A DNA stretch of 64,000 bases from Candidatus Obscuribacterales bacterium (GTDB lineage: Bacteria; Cyanobacteriota; Vampirovibrionia; Obscuribacterales; Obscuribacteraceae): positions 1 through 64,000 of the forward strand of contig JAIEQI010000021.1 in NCBI GenBank assembly GCA_019747875.1, written 5' to 3'. The notes below the pieces were generated by a model. The model searched no databases. It had not been told where the DNA came from and worked only from the letters and a program-made list of their open reading frames with translations. The position numbers were made by a program, and so were the translations under genes. Positions within the stretch are counted from its first letter, which is position 1, and every line of letters begins with the position of its first letter. Below are positions 45,611 through 53,229 of the stretch, piece by piece.

Positions 45611-46813
45611 ATGACGAGCATGAAACGTTCTGGGGCATGCCTGCTTGCCCTCGTGTCTTTATTTTGCCTTGTGTACCAACCGGCTCAAGGTTACAAGCTT
45701 CATCCGAAAGAAATTTATCACCGTGCGTGGGAGCTCGTCCGCGACACTTATTACGAGCCAAGCTTCAATGGTCAGAATTGGGCTGCCTGGGAGCATAAGT
45801 ACGACAACGATATCAAAACTGTAGCTGATGCTCACAAAGATATCAAAGTCATGCTCGAGAGTCTGAAGGACCCTTACACTCGTTTTCTCGATCCGCAATC
45901 GTTCAAGGACGAGAACGATGCAATCAACGCCAAGATCGTTGGTATCGGCATCAACCTCGTACAGAAAGGCGATCGCCTCGTCGTCACCAAAACCATCGAC
46001 AACAGCCCAGCACAAAATGCCGGACTTAAACAGCACGATGAAATCATCACAATCGATGGACACAACGCAATTGGTTTGACACCCGAGCAAGCTGCAGAAA
46101 GAATCCGCGGCAAAGCCGGCACCGCTGTTCAAATCGCCGTCAAGCGCGGTGACACCCAAAAAGCATTCGACATTACTCGTGCCGAAATCATCCTGCACGC
46201 TGTGACCTACAAAGTAATGGAGCCGAACATCGGTTACATCCAACTCCAAACGTTCATCTCTAATGATGCCGCTCGTGAGTTCAAGACCGCTCTGGAAAAA
46301 TTGTCCAGAACCGATGGTTTGATCATCGACCTTCGCGACAACCCAGGTGGATTGCTCTCCAATTCACTGGAAATCGCAGACATGCTTCTCGATGGTGGTG
46401 TAATCGTCAGCACCGTCGGTCGCAACGGTAGAGCAGTTGACACAGCCTCGGGTAACCCGATGACTCATCAGCCGATCGCAGTTCTGGTCGACGATGAAAG
46501 CGCAAGCGCAAGCGAAATTCTCGCCGGTGCCCTGAAAGACAATCAGAGAGCAGTTCTGATCGGAACGCACACCTACGGTAAGGGCTTGGTACAAGAAATC
46601 AATCACCTTCCTGGTGGCGCTGCAGTTCACATCACAGTTTCTCGCTACCTTACACCAAGCGGACAAGACATCAACAAGGTCGGAGTTCAGCCAGACATCC
46701 TGGTCAGCGACAAAGATCAACAAGACAACGTTGCAGTCTCCTACCTCAAAGAGAAAATTGCTTCGCTCAAACAGCCAACCCGCGCGAGCCGCATTTCTTT
46801 GAACCAGCAGTAA
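45611..46813 (+). CDS. S41-family C-terminal processing peptidase (CtpA-like)
   Basis: A secreted serine protease that trims protein C-termini. The 400-aa protein has a signal peptide (CLLALVSLFCLVYQPAQG), an N-terminal helical part (YHRAWELVRDTYYEPSFNGQ) and a PDZ domain (about 105-190). In the tail-specific protease domain the catalytic Ser299 lies in ESASASEILAGAL and Lys324 in TYGKGLVQEI, with Gln328 also kept. LRDNPGGLLSNSLEIADMLL is the conserved core. The start could be ATG 45611 or 45620. A paralogue lies at 62104. The terminator at 46922 follows. Confidence 0.93.
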   Translation: MTSMKRSGACLLALVSLFCLVYQPAQGYKLHPKEIYHRAWELVRDTYYEPSFNGQNWAAWEHKYDNDIKTVADAHKDIKVMLESLKDPYTRFLDPQSFKDENDAINAKIVGIGINLVQKGDRLVVTKTIDNSPAQNAGLKQHDEIITIDGHNAIGLTPEQAAERIRGKAGTAVQIAVKRGDTQKAFDITRAEIILHAVTYKVMEPNIGYIQLQTFISNDAAREFKTALEKLSRTDGLIIDLRDNPGGLLSNSLEIADMLLDGGVIVSTVGRNGRAVDTASGNPMTHQPIAVLVDDESASASEILAGALKDNQRAVLIGTHTYGKGLVQEINHLPGGAAVHITVSRYLTPSGQDINKVGVQPDILVSDKDQQDNVAVSYLKEKIASLKQPTRASRISLNQQ

Positions 46814-46921
46814 GTAAAGGGACTTCGTTAAGAATCAAATTTCCGGGCAGCTATGCTGCAAACCTCCAACCCTCCTAGCCGAGATGGCGGTTTCCCAAAA
46901 TCCCGCAAACTGATATAAATC

Positions 46922-46952
46922 ACAGCCCCGTCCATTAAAAAGGCGGGGCTGT
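46922..46952 (+). terminator. Hairpin terminator after the S41 peptidase gene
   Basis: ACAGCCCCG (46922-46930) and CGGGGCTGT (46944-46952) form a perfect 9-bp stem with a 13-base loop. The tail is AAAATTT rather than a pure T-run, so its strength is uncertain. Confidence 0.6.
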
Positions 46953-47008
46953 AAAATTTGGTCTGCTTGGTTATTATGCTAACGTTGGGCTTGATATCAG
47001 GAGTGGGA

Positions 47009-48376
47009 GTGGTCAAGAGAAGGCTCGGTTGGGCTCTTGTGATCGTGTTTCTATGCGCTGCTCCTGCGGCTCTTGCGCAGGGAACAGAAGATCCGCTTGA
47101 GCAATGCCGTCATAAAATTCTGATCAACCCGGACGATCCGGAACCATATTACAACCGTGCACTGTGGTACGCCCGCTTGCGCAACGATCAAAAAGCTATA
47201 GAAGACTATAGCAAGTGCATATCGCTCGATCCGAAGATGGCAAGTGCCTATTCAAATCGAGCTAATATTTATTATCGCCAGGGAAAAATCGAGTCAGCTT
47301 TGAAAGATTTCAATAAAGCTATCTCATTGTCTCCTGACAAGGCCAGCTACTACTACAACCGCGGATGTGCTTATCGCAGTCTTTCGGATTTCACAAACGC
47401 GCTTGCTGATTTCAACAAAGCTTGCCAGCTCGATCAAGCGAACGAACTAATGCTCGAAGCTCGTGCCGATCTCTACCTCAGACGTGGCGAAAACGGTAAA
47501 GCTGTTGATGATTACGGCAAAGCAATCGCTATAAATGCCAAAAGAGCGGAGCTCTATAACAAAAGAGGTTCTGCCTATTTTGAATTGAAGAAGTTCGATC
47601 TTGCAGTTGCCGATTTTGACGAGGCGATTAAGTTAGAGCCAAGCGCTGCCATCAGTTATTACAATCGGGGAAGCGCCCAGTACAAACTAAAAAATAGCAA
47701 AGCAAGTTTGGCTGATTTCTCGCGTTCAATTCAAATGGACTCGCATAAATGTGAGCCATATGCCAGCCGTGCCAAAGTTTTCTATGAACAAGGCGAGTAC
47801 AAGAAGGCGTTGAATGACTTTGATCATGCTCTCAAGATCGATTCGCAACGTGGCGACCTCTATCATGCAAGGGGCTGCACAAATCTGGCTCTTGGTAATA
47901 ACCAGCAAGCAGCTGAAGACAGCACAAAAGCGATTCAGCTAAAAGCCAATGTCAATTCGGCCAGGTGGAATCGGGCCGCCGCCCTCATTGCACTTAAGAA
48001 CTACAAAGATGCTTTGGAAGACATGAATGAAGTTGTGAAGGCTGAGCCAAATAATGCTATGGCTTATAATAACCGGGCAGATGTCTATAACAAGCTTGGT
48101 AAATCCGACCTTGCAATTATTGATTGCAACCAAGCACTAAAGCTGGATCCAAGTTGTACGGTTGCTTATGCAACCAGAGCCGAAGCGTATGATGGAATCA
48201 AGCAGTTCGAACAGGCTGTTAAGGACTTCAGCAAGTTTATTCAGTCGAATCCCTCATTTGCGCAAGCATATGTTAGCCGTAGCAAAGTCCACGAAAAAAT
48301 GGGTCGCTGGGATCTTTCTGCTAAAGATCGCCAGCATGCGGATCAACTTGGATACAAGGATTCTTACATAAAGTAG
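47009..48376 (+). CDS. Secreted protein made of tandem TPR repeats
   Basis: About 455 aa. A GTG start at 47009 with AGGAG five bases upstream gives a textbook signal peptide (VKRRLGWALVIVFLCAAPAA, then LAQ). The rest is about twelve consecutive 34-residue TPR units, for example YYNRALWYARLRNDQKAIED, AYSNRANIYYRQGKIESALK and LYNKRGSAYFELKKFDLAVA. The open frame continues upstream but without a ribosome site. Such TPR arrays are protein-binding scaffolds, here in the periplasm or at the surface. It converges on the kinase gene at 48423. Confidence 0.88.
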   Translation: MVKRRLGWALVIVFLCAAPAALAQGTEDPLEQCRHKILINPDDPEPYYNRALWYARLRNDQKAIEDYSKCISLDPKMASAYSNRANIYYRQGKIESALKDFNKAISLSPDKASYYYNRGCAYRSLSDFTNALADFNKACQLDQANELMLEARADLYLRRGENGKAVDDYGKAIAINAKRAELYNKRGSAYFELKKFDLAVADFDEAIKLEPSAAISYYNRGSAQYKLKNSKASLADFSRSIQMDSHKCEPYASRAKVFYEQGEYKKALNDFDHALKIDSQRGDLYHARGCTNLALGNNQQAAEDSTKAIQLKANVNSARWNRAAALIALKNYKDALEDMNEVVKAEPNNAMAYNNRADVYNKLGKSDLAIIDCNQALKLDPSCTVAYATRAEAYDGIKQFEQAVKDFSKFIQSNPSFAQAYVSRSKVHEKMGRWDLSAKDRQHADQLGYKDSYIK

Positions 48377-48422
48377 GTGAAGAACCGCCTCTTTATGGTG
48401 TCTTTGGTGGACTTGCTTGGGA

Positions 48423-50492
48423 CTAATTCGTACCGAAAAGGTCCTTCTTCATTTGTGCGGCTCTTTGCCGATTCACAATCAGGCGTTCATTCATTTCGGA
48501 TGGCTCAACCCTACTTATGTCATCTTCGACGACGTTAAGCAGGTGTCGAGCCTTAGCGGGATTTCCATATTTGGCGAAAAGCGGCGCTAGCATCAACCAA
48601 TCCGCTGTTTTGTCTCCTAGGTGCTTCTCACTGTTTACCTGATCGGTCAGCTGGTTTAAGACTTCCAGTGCCTCTTCTTTCTTGCCTGCTTGAGCGATCA
48701 ATACCGGGTACTTCACGAGATCTGACATGAAGGCTTCCTCGCTCGCGTTCGGAATCCGCTTACTCATCTCGTAAAATCGGCTGTACAACTTAAAAACTTC
48801 TGCTTTGTCTTTCCTATCTTCTGCCATCTTGATCAAAGCTTGGTAAGCACGCAGTACGTCCGGCGGTTTGTCGTCCTCTTTAAAGTCGTCCCGCTCGGCA
48901 TACTTAATGGAATCTGGTGACCACTCTGCAGTCTCTTCCTTGAGGCGCAGAGCTTTGTTGAGTTCTTTGCTGGCGAGGTCAGCTTGCTTCAGCTTCAGAA
49001 AGGATTCACCTCTTTCACGCGTTATAACGCTTGCTTCGTAGGATGCCGCGGGGACCTGTTTCTCCGCTTTATTGAGCAATTCTATTCTCTGGCGATAAGT
49101 CTGTTCAGTTCTTGATGCATTACTCAATCCCAACGCTTGCTCATTCTGAAACTTTCGCTCAAGCGCTCGTGCTTTGCCTACGCATGCCAGATAAAGAAGA
49201 TACTTATCCGGTTTTTTCGAGAGAAACTGCAATGACTTGTCATAGGTTTGAATGGATTTTTCGGTGAGCTCCAACTTTTCAGCTGGCTGCTCGCTGTGCT
49301 CGGAGCTGTGGTAAAAATTGCGTGCTCGCCAGATCAGACTTTCCACATCGGAGTTCTGAAGCGACATCTTACCGAGGCTAGTTCTGTGCGAGCTTTCGCG
49401 CTGATCCCTCTGTTCGGCAGAAAGCCTTGGGCTGGGTTTGAAGTCCGCTGTTCTGTCTGGTCCGCTCGACGATAGTTTGTTTTTCGCATTATAGAAGGGC
49501 GTCCTTTGGAAAGCGAATAATAGGACCGTGATAAATAAGGTCGCAGACACTGCCAGGGCAAGTAAGATTTTAGGAGCAAATGGGAGATTTGAACTTGTGT
49601 CTTTTTTGATCTCAGTGGCAGGAGGGCGAATGTTGAATTCGCTCTGCAATTCCGAAACACTCTGGAAACGGTCAGCAGGTTCTTTTGCCAAACATTTTTG
49701 TATGAGGGCGTTTAGCTGATTACCGTGAAGCGTTGACCCAGAAGGTAGCACCAAATTCGGTGGCGCTGAATTCTGATGTTGGTACATCATCATCAGATCT
49801 GAATCGGCTTGAAAGGGCAGCTTTCCGCTTGCGCAATGGAAGAGGAGTACGCCAAGTGAGTAAATGTCTGCGCGATGATCTACCGCTTTGCCGCTGGCTT
49901 GCTCTGGGCTCATATAGGCAGGACTACCCACTAGAAGTTTGGTCGCCGTTTTGTCTTGCGGATCAGAACCTAGAAATTTAGCAATACCGAAGTCCAGAAG
50001 CTTAGCCTGTCCGCCATCAGTAATCATTACATTGGAAGGTTTGAGATCCCTGTGAACGACCCCATTAGCATGCGCGAATGCTAATGCCTCGAATACCTGA
50101 TTGAAGATTCGGAAGAATTGATCGCGGTCCAAAAATCCTGGTGCTTCGTCTAGTATTGCCTCGAGTGTTTTCCCCTCAACCAGTTCAGTCGCTATATAAG
50201 GAATGCCGTCAGCTGTGATTCCTGCCGCTAGTGCTTTTACGATGCAGTCATGGTCTAGATTCGCGACTGCTTTGGCTTCATTGTTGAATCGCCTGGTTGC
50301 GTCGGCGTCGGATAGTATGTCAGGCGGGAAAATTTTAAGAGCCAGCGATTTTGAAAGAAGGGTGTGTTCAGCCTTGTAAACCGTACCTTTTGCTCCCTGC
50401 CCTATGCGGCCTGAGATGCTATAGACGTCTGCAAACAATTGGTCTTTCTGGAACTGTGTCGGATCGTCGTTTTTTTGCTTCGGCTCGTTCAT
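48423..50492 (-). CDS. Receptor Ser/Thr protein kinase with extracytoplasmic TPR region
   Basis: The 689-aa protein has a classical PknB-like kinase domain (about 24-285): glycine loop GQGAKG (31-36), Lys53, HRDLKPSN (147-154), DFG (167-169), and SPEQAS. A single membrane helix follows (about 306-328), then an outer region with TPR-like helices (about 390-680). All catalytic residues are present. I use the ATG at 50492 because the longer frame starts with TTG and would overlap the divergent regulator's start codon. The kinase is divergent from the OmpR-type regulator, so cross-regulation is possible. Confidence 0.9.
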   Translation of the reverse strand: MNEPKQKNDDPTQFQKDQLFADVYSISGRIGQGAKGTVYKAEHTLLSKSLALKIFPPDILSDADATRRFNNEAKAVANLDHDCIVKALAAGITADGIPYIATELVEGKTLEAILDEAPGFLDRDQFFRIFNQVFEALAFAHANGVVHRDLKPSNVMITDGGQAKLLDFGIAKFLGSDPQDKTATKLLVGSPAYMSPEQASGKAVDHRADIYSLGVLLFHCASGKLPFQADSDLMMMYQHQNSAPPNLVLPSGSTLHGNQLNALIQKCLAKEPADRFQSVSELQSEFNIRPPATEIKKDTSSNLPFAPKILLALAVSATLFITVLLFAFQRTPFYNAKNKLSSSGPDRTADFKPSPRLSAEQRDQRESSHRTSLGKMSLQNSDVESLIWRARNFYHSSEHSEQPAEKLELTEKSIQTYDKSLQFLSKKPDKYLLYLACVGKARALERKFQNEQALGLSNASRTEQTYRQRIELLNKAEKQVPAASYEASVITRERGESFLKLKQADLASKELNKALRLKEETAEWSPDSIKYAERDDFKEDDKPPDVLRAYQALIKMAEDRKDKAEVFKLYSRFYEMSKRIPNASEEAFMSDLVKYPVLIAQAGKKEEALEVLNQLTDQVNSEKHLGDKTADWLMLAPLFAKYGNPAKARHLLNVVEDDISRVEPSEMNERLIVNRQRAAQMKKDLFGTN

Positions 50493-50569
50493 TTTAGCTT
50501 TACAGGCAGTTCTTCCAACTTTACTCCGCTGCTGATATCCTAACACCTGTTCGACTGAGGATTGGATAC

Positions 50570-51238
50570 ATGGCAAGAGTTCTTCTCGTTGAGGACGACA
50601 AGGATCTGGCTCAGGTCATTGATGAGCTGATGAAATCCGAGAACCACATCCTGAAAACCGTTCATGATGGGGATGAGGGCAGTAAGGTCATCGCTGAGGA
50701 TAGCTTCGATCTAATGATTTTAGATTGGAATCTTCCTGGCAAGACCGGTCTGGAGCTTTGCGCTGAGTTTCGCAAGGCTGGTGGCAAGACACCTGTCCTA
50801 ATGATGACTGGAAAGGGTGAGGTTAATGACAAGGAGCTTGGGCTTGATACTGGCGCAGATGATTATGTGACCAAGCCATTTGAGATGCGCGAACTGGCAG
50901 CTCGTGTGCGGGCTCTTTTGCGCAGGCGCGTGATCGAATCCAAAAGCACTGTGATAAGCTCCGGCAACGTATCGATTGACCCTACTCGCCACAAGGCATT
51001 TGTTGGCGGAGAAGAGGTCAAACTGCTTCCGAAGGAATTTGCCCTGCTTGAGTTTTTTATGCGTCATCCTTCCCATGTATTCTCGAGCGAAGCATTGATG
51101 AATCAGGTTTGGAAAAGCGAGGCTGATGCCTCAGACCAGGTTGTCCGGCAGTGTCTAATGCGACTTCGTAAGAAAGTAGATCGCGACGGCGATTTGATCA
51201 AAACAGTTCATGGTGTCGGTTATAAGTGGGAGCCTTAG
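50570..51238 (+). CDS. OmpR/PhoB-family response regulator
   Basis: A 222-aa two-component regulator. The receiver domain (1-118) has the acidic pair ED-D (8-10), phospho-acceptor Asp52 (LILDWNLPG), Thr in MMTGKG and Lys in VTKPFEMREL. The winged-helix output domain (about 128-222) shows LLPKEFALLEFFMRHPSHVF and a C-terminal VRQCLMRLRKKVD, then TVHGVGYKWEP. No histidine kinase gene is in the window, so it is an orphan here. It is divergent from a Ser/Thr kinase. The aldehyde dehydrogenase gene follows after 10 bases. Confidence 0.94.
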   Translation: MARVLLVEDDKDLAQVIDELMKSENHILKTVHDGDEGSKVIAEDSFDLMILDWNLPGKTGLELCAEFRKAGGKTPVLMMTGKGEVNDKELGLDTGADDYVTKPFEMRELAARVRALLRRRVIESKSTVISSGNVSIDPTRHKAFVGGEEVKLLPKEFALLEFFMRHPSHVFSSEALMNQVWKSEADASDQVVRQCLMRLRKKVDRDGDLIKTVHGVGYKWEP

Positions 51239-51248
51239 GAGAATAGCT

Positions 51249-52718
51249 ATGCGCGCGCATTTTATCAATGGTGAGTTTACCCGCGGAAAATCATCCGAGT
51301 CCATCGAGGTTAGAAATCCGGCTACAGAAGAAGTAATTGACACTGTTCCGCGCGGTACTCCAGAAGATGCGCGCACGGCGGTGGAGGCTGCGCAAAAGGC
51401 TTTCGATGTTTGGAGAAAAACTTCGGCAAATGTACGAGCGACGATGTTGCATGAGGCGGCGGCAAAAATGCGTGCTCATCAGGAACATATAGTCAAATTG
51501 TTGACACAGGAAGAGGGAAAGCCGATTCCCGAGAATGAGGAAGAGTTCGAATGGCTGTGCACCACATTCGACTATTACGCAGAGCTAGGTAGGCACGAGC
51601 GTGGACGAGTGCTTCCATCCGGTGAGTACACACAGCTCAATATGGTGATCAAGGAGCCTTATGGCGTAGTGGCTTGCATTGTGCCGTGGAATTATCCACT
51701 TTTGCTGTTGGCCTGGAAGATGGCTCCAGCGCTTGCTGCCGGCAATACCATTGTCATCAAGCCCAGTGAGTTAACTCCGCTTTCAACCTTGTATCTGGCC
51801 GAAAATTGCTGGGACCATTTTCCACCAGGTGTAATCAATATAGTTAATGGATTCGGTAAGGAGGTTGCAGAGCCTCTTGTCACCGATAAGGATGTTCCTG
51901 TAATTGCGTTCACCGGAAGTTTAGCGACAGGACAGCGAATCGCCTCACTTGCTGCTCCGATGATGAAGAAGCTCCATCTTGAACTTGGCGGAAAGGATGC
52001 TTTCGTTATTGCTGATGATGCTGACCCTGAACTTGCGGCTCGAGCACTTGCATATGCGGGGCTGACAAATTGCGGGCAAGTTTGTACTTCGACTGAACGC
52101 ATTTATTTGCCCAGAAAGCGCGCATCTGAGTTTACCGAAGCGCTTGTTGCACACGTCAAATCATTGCGCATAGGCGATGGTTTGGAATCCAATACGGATA
52201 TTGGTCCGATGATCGGTGATTCTTACCGAGCAAAAACAGAGGCACATGTTGCTGATGCAATAGCTGCCGGAGCGAAGGTACTTGCTGGTGGCAGGCGCCC
52301 CGGTCACCTGTCAAAGGGCTTCTTCTACGAACCAACAATTCTTGGTGGCGTTACACATAACATGGTTGTTATGCGGGAGGAAACTTTCGGACCGGTTCTT
52401 CCTCTGATGGAATATGACAGTTTTGAACAAGCTATTCAATTTACGAATGATTGCGAGTTCGGGCTTGGTGCCTGCCTCTTAACCACAGACTCCTATAAAG
52501 CAAAAATGTTTTTTGAGGAAGTGAAAGCTGGAACAATTTGGATAAACGATCCACTTACCGACAATTATGCAGGACCGTTCGGTGGCATGAAGTATTCAGG
52601 TGGCGCGCGCGAACTTGGACAGGAAGGGCTGGACGAGTTTCGGGAAACCAAACATGTGCACTGGGAATTCTCCACTAAGGGAAAGTCCTGGTGGTATCCA
52701 TACGGCAATGGAAATTAG
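51249..52718 (+). CDS. NAD(P)-dependent aldehyde dehydrogenase
   Basis: Oxidises an aldehyde to the acid. The 489-aa sequence shows PWNYPLLLLAWKMAPALAAG, FTGSLATGQ, general base Glu245 in LHLELGGKDAFVIADDADPE, and catalytic Cys279 in GQVCTSTERIY. The length and the sequence near Cys fit the broad betaine/succinate-semialdehyde ALDH group, but the substrate cannot be fixed. I start at the ATG at 51249, preceded by GGAGAA. A longer frame would overlap the regulator gene. It is probably co-transcribed with the response regulator. Confidence 0.92.
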   Translation: MRAHFINGEFTRGKSSESIEVRNPATEEVIDTVPRGTPEDARTAVEAAQKAFDVWRKTSANVRATMLHEAAAKMRAHQEHIVKLLTQEEGKPIPENEEEFEWLCTTFDYYAELGRHERGRVLPSGEYTQLNMVIKEPYGVVACIVPWNYPLLLLAWKMAPALAAGNTIVIKPSELTPLSTLYLAENCWDHFPPGVINIVNGFGKEVAEPLVTDKDVPVIAFTGSLATGQRIASLAAPMMKKLHLELGGKDAFVIADDADPELAARALAYAGLTNCGQVCTSTERIYLPRKRASEFTEALVAHVKSLRIGDGLESNTDIGPMIGDSYRAKTEAHVADAIAAGAKVLAGGRRPGHLSKGFFYEPTILGGVTHNMVVMREETFGPVLPLMEYDSFEQAIQFTNDCEFGLGACLLTTDSYKAKMFFEEVKAGTIWINDPLTDNYAGPFGGMKYSGGARELGQEGLDEFRETKHVHWEFSTKGKSWWYPYGNGN

Positions 52719-52765
52719 CCCGGAGCTCCTTGGTATCTCGCAAAATAGGAGCGAATATATATAGC

Positions 52766-52794
52766 TTGACACACATACGTGCGTATGGTATATT
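52766..52794 (+). promoter_or_regulatory. Consensus sigma-70 promoter with palindrome in the spacer
   Basis: TTGACA (52766-52771), a 17-base spacer and TATATT (52789-52794) form the best promoter seen in the window. The spacer contains CATACG-TG-CGTATG, a perfect inverted repeat that would put a bound repressor between the two boxes. Transcription should start near 52801 and enter the structured GC-rich region. Confidence 0.8.
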
Positions 52795-52800
52795 ATCTAT

Positions 52801-53060
52801 ATTGAATTGGTCGGTGTACGGCTCAAATAATCGTGGCGCTGCCTGATTATCGCTGGAGTGTACCACCGAGCGGAGTGTGCGGGCCCGCCGCTCCGCCGGA
52901 TTGAGTGCGCACTGTCGATGATAAGGCAGCGTAGAGCCGCTGGCTGTTTGTTGGCGGCAGCGGCTCTAGCGGCGGTGCAAGCAAGCGTGCAGTTGGAGGG
53001 CGGCAGCGGCGCTGGCGGCGGCCAGCAAGCATGCAGCTGAGGGAAACTCCAGGCGTGCCG
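52801..53060 (+). ncRNA. Candidate structured non-coding RNA, unknown family
   Basis: Directly after a consensus promoter lies a GC-rich stretch, unlike the AT-richer surroundings, with three strong foldings. Stem 1 pairs CGCTGCCTGATTATCG (52837-52852) with CGATGATAAGGCAGCG (52916-52931): 16 positions with one mismatch and one G-U, enclosing an inner GC-rich hairpin. Stem 2 is perfect: TAGAGCCGCTG (52932-52942) with CAGCGGCTCTA (52958-52968). Stem 3 is GCTGGC/GCCAGC (53011-53026) with a GGCG loop. Two imperfect 20-base direct repeats (AGCAAGCGTGCAGTTGGAGG and AGCAAGCATGCAGCTGAGGG) flank stem 3. It lacks hallmarks of tmRNA, RNase P, SRP or 6S RNA that I know. The 3' end is uncertain; a weak terminator-like hairpin lies at 53102-53144. 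A 40-codon frame (52918-53040) inside could also encode a peptide. Confidence 0.6.
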
Positions 53061-53170
53061 TTAATAAGGACCAGCAAAAAAAAATGAAACGGCTGAATTC
53101 TGGCATAGATACGGTAGCCAATCAGCGTTTCCGTCCTGCCTTTTGATGTGCATATCGATTCTGAGTGACG

Positions 53171-53200
53171 TTGATCAGTATCCTCAATGTTATATATACT
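53171..53200 (+). promoter_or_regulatory. Predicted promoter of the SH3-like repeat protein
   Basis: TTGATC (53171-53176), an 18-base spacer and TATACT (53195-53200) lie 30 bases before the ATG at 53230. This gene therefore has its own promoter, separate from the structured RNA upstream. Confidence 0.5.
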
Positions 53201-53229
53201 CTTTCGCTCAGGCAAACGAGTCTCTCCGT

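Noticed and set aside
52801..53060. tmRNA, RNase P, 6S or SRP RNA
   Set aside because: None of their conserved sequence blocks that I know is present on either strand.
52847..53215. 122-codon minus-strand frame
   Set aside because: It is antisense to the structured RNA, with Pro/Arg/Leu-rich composition caused by GC-rich repeats.
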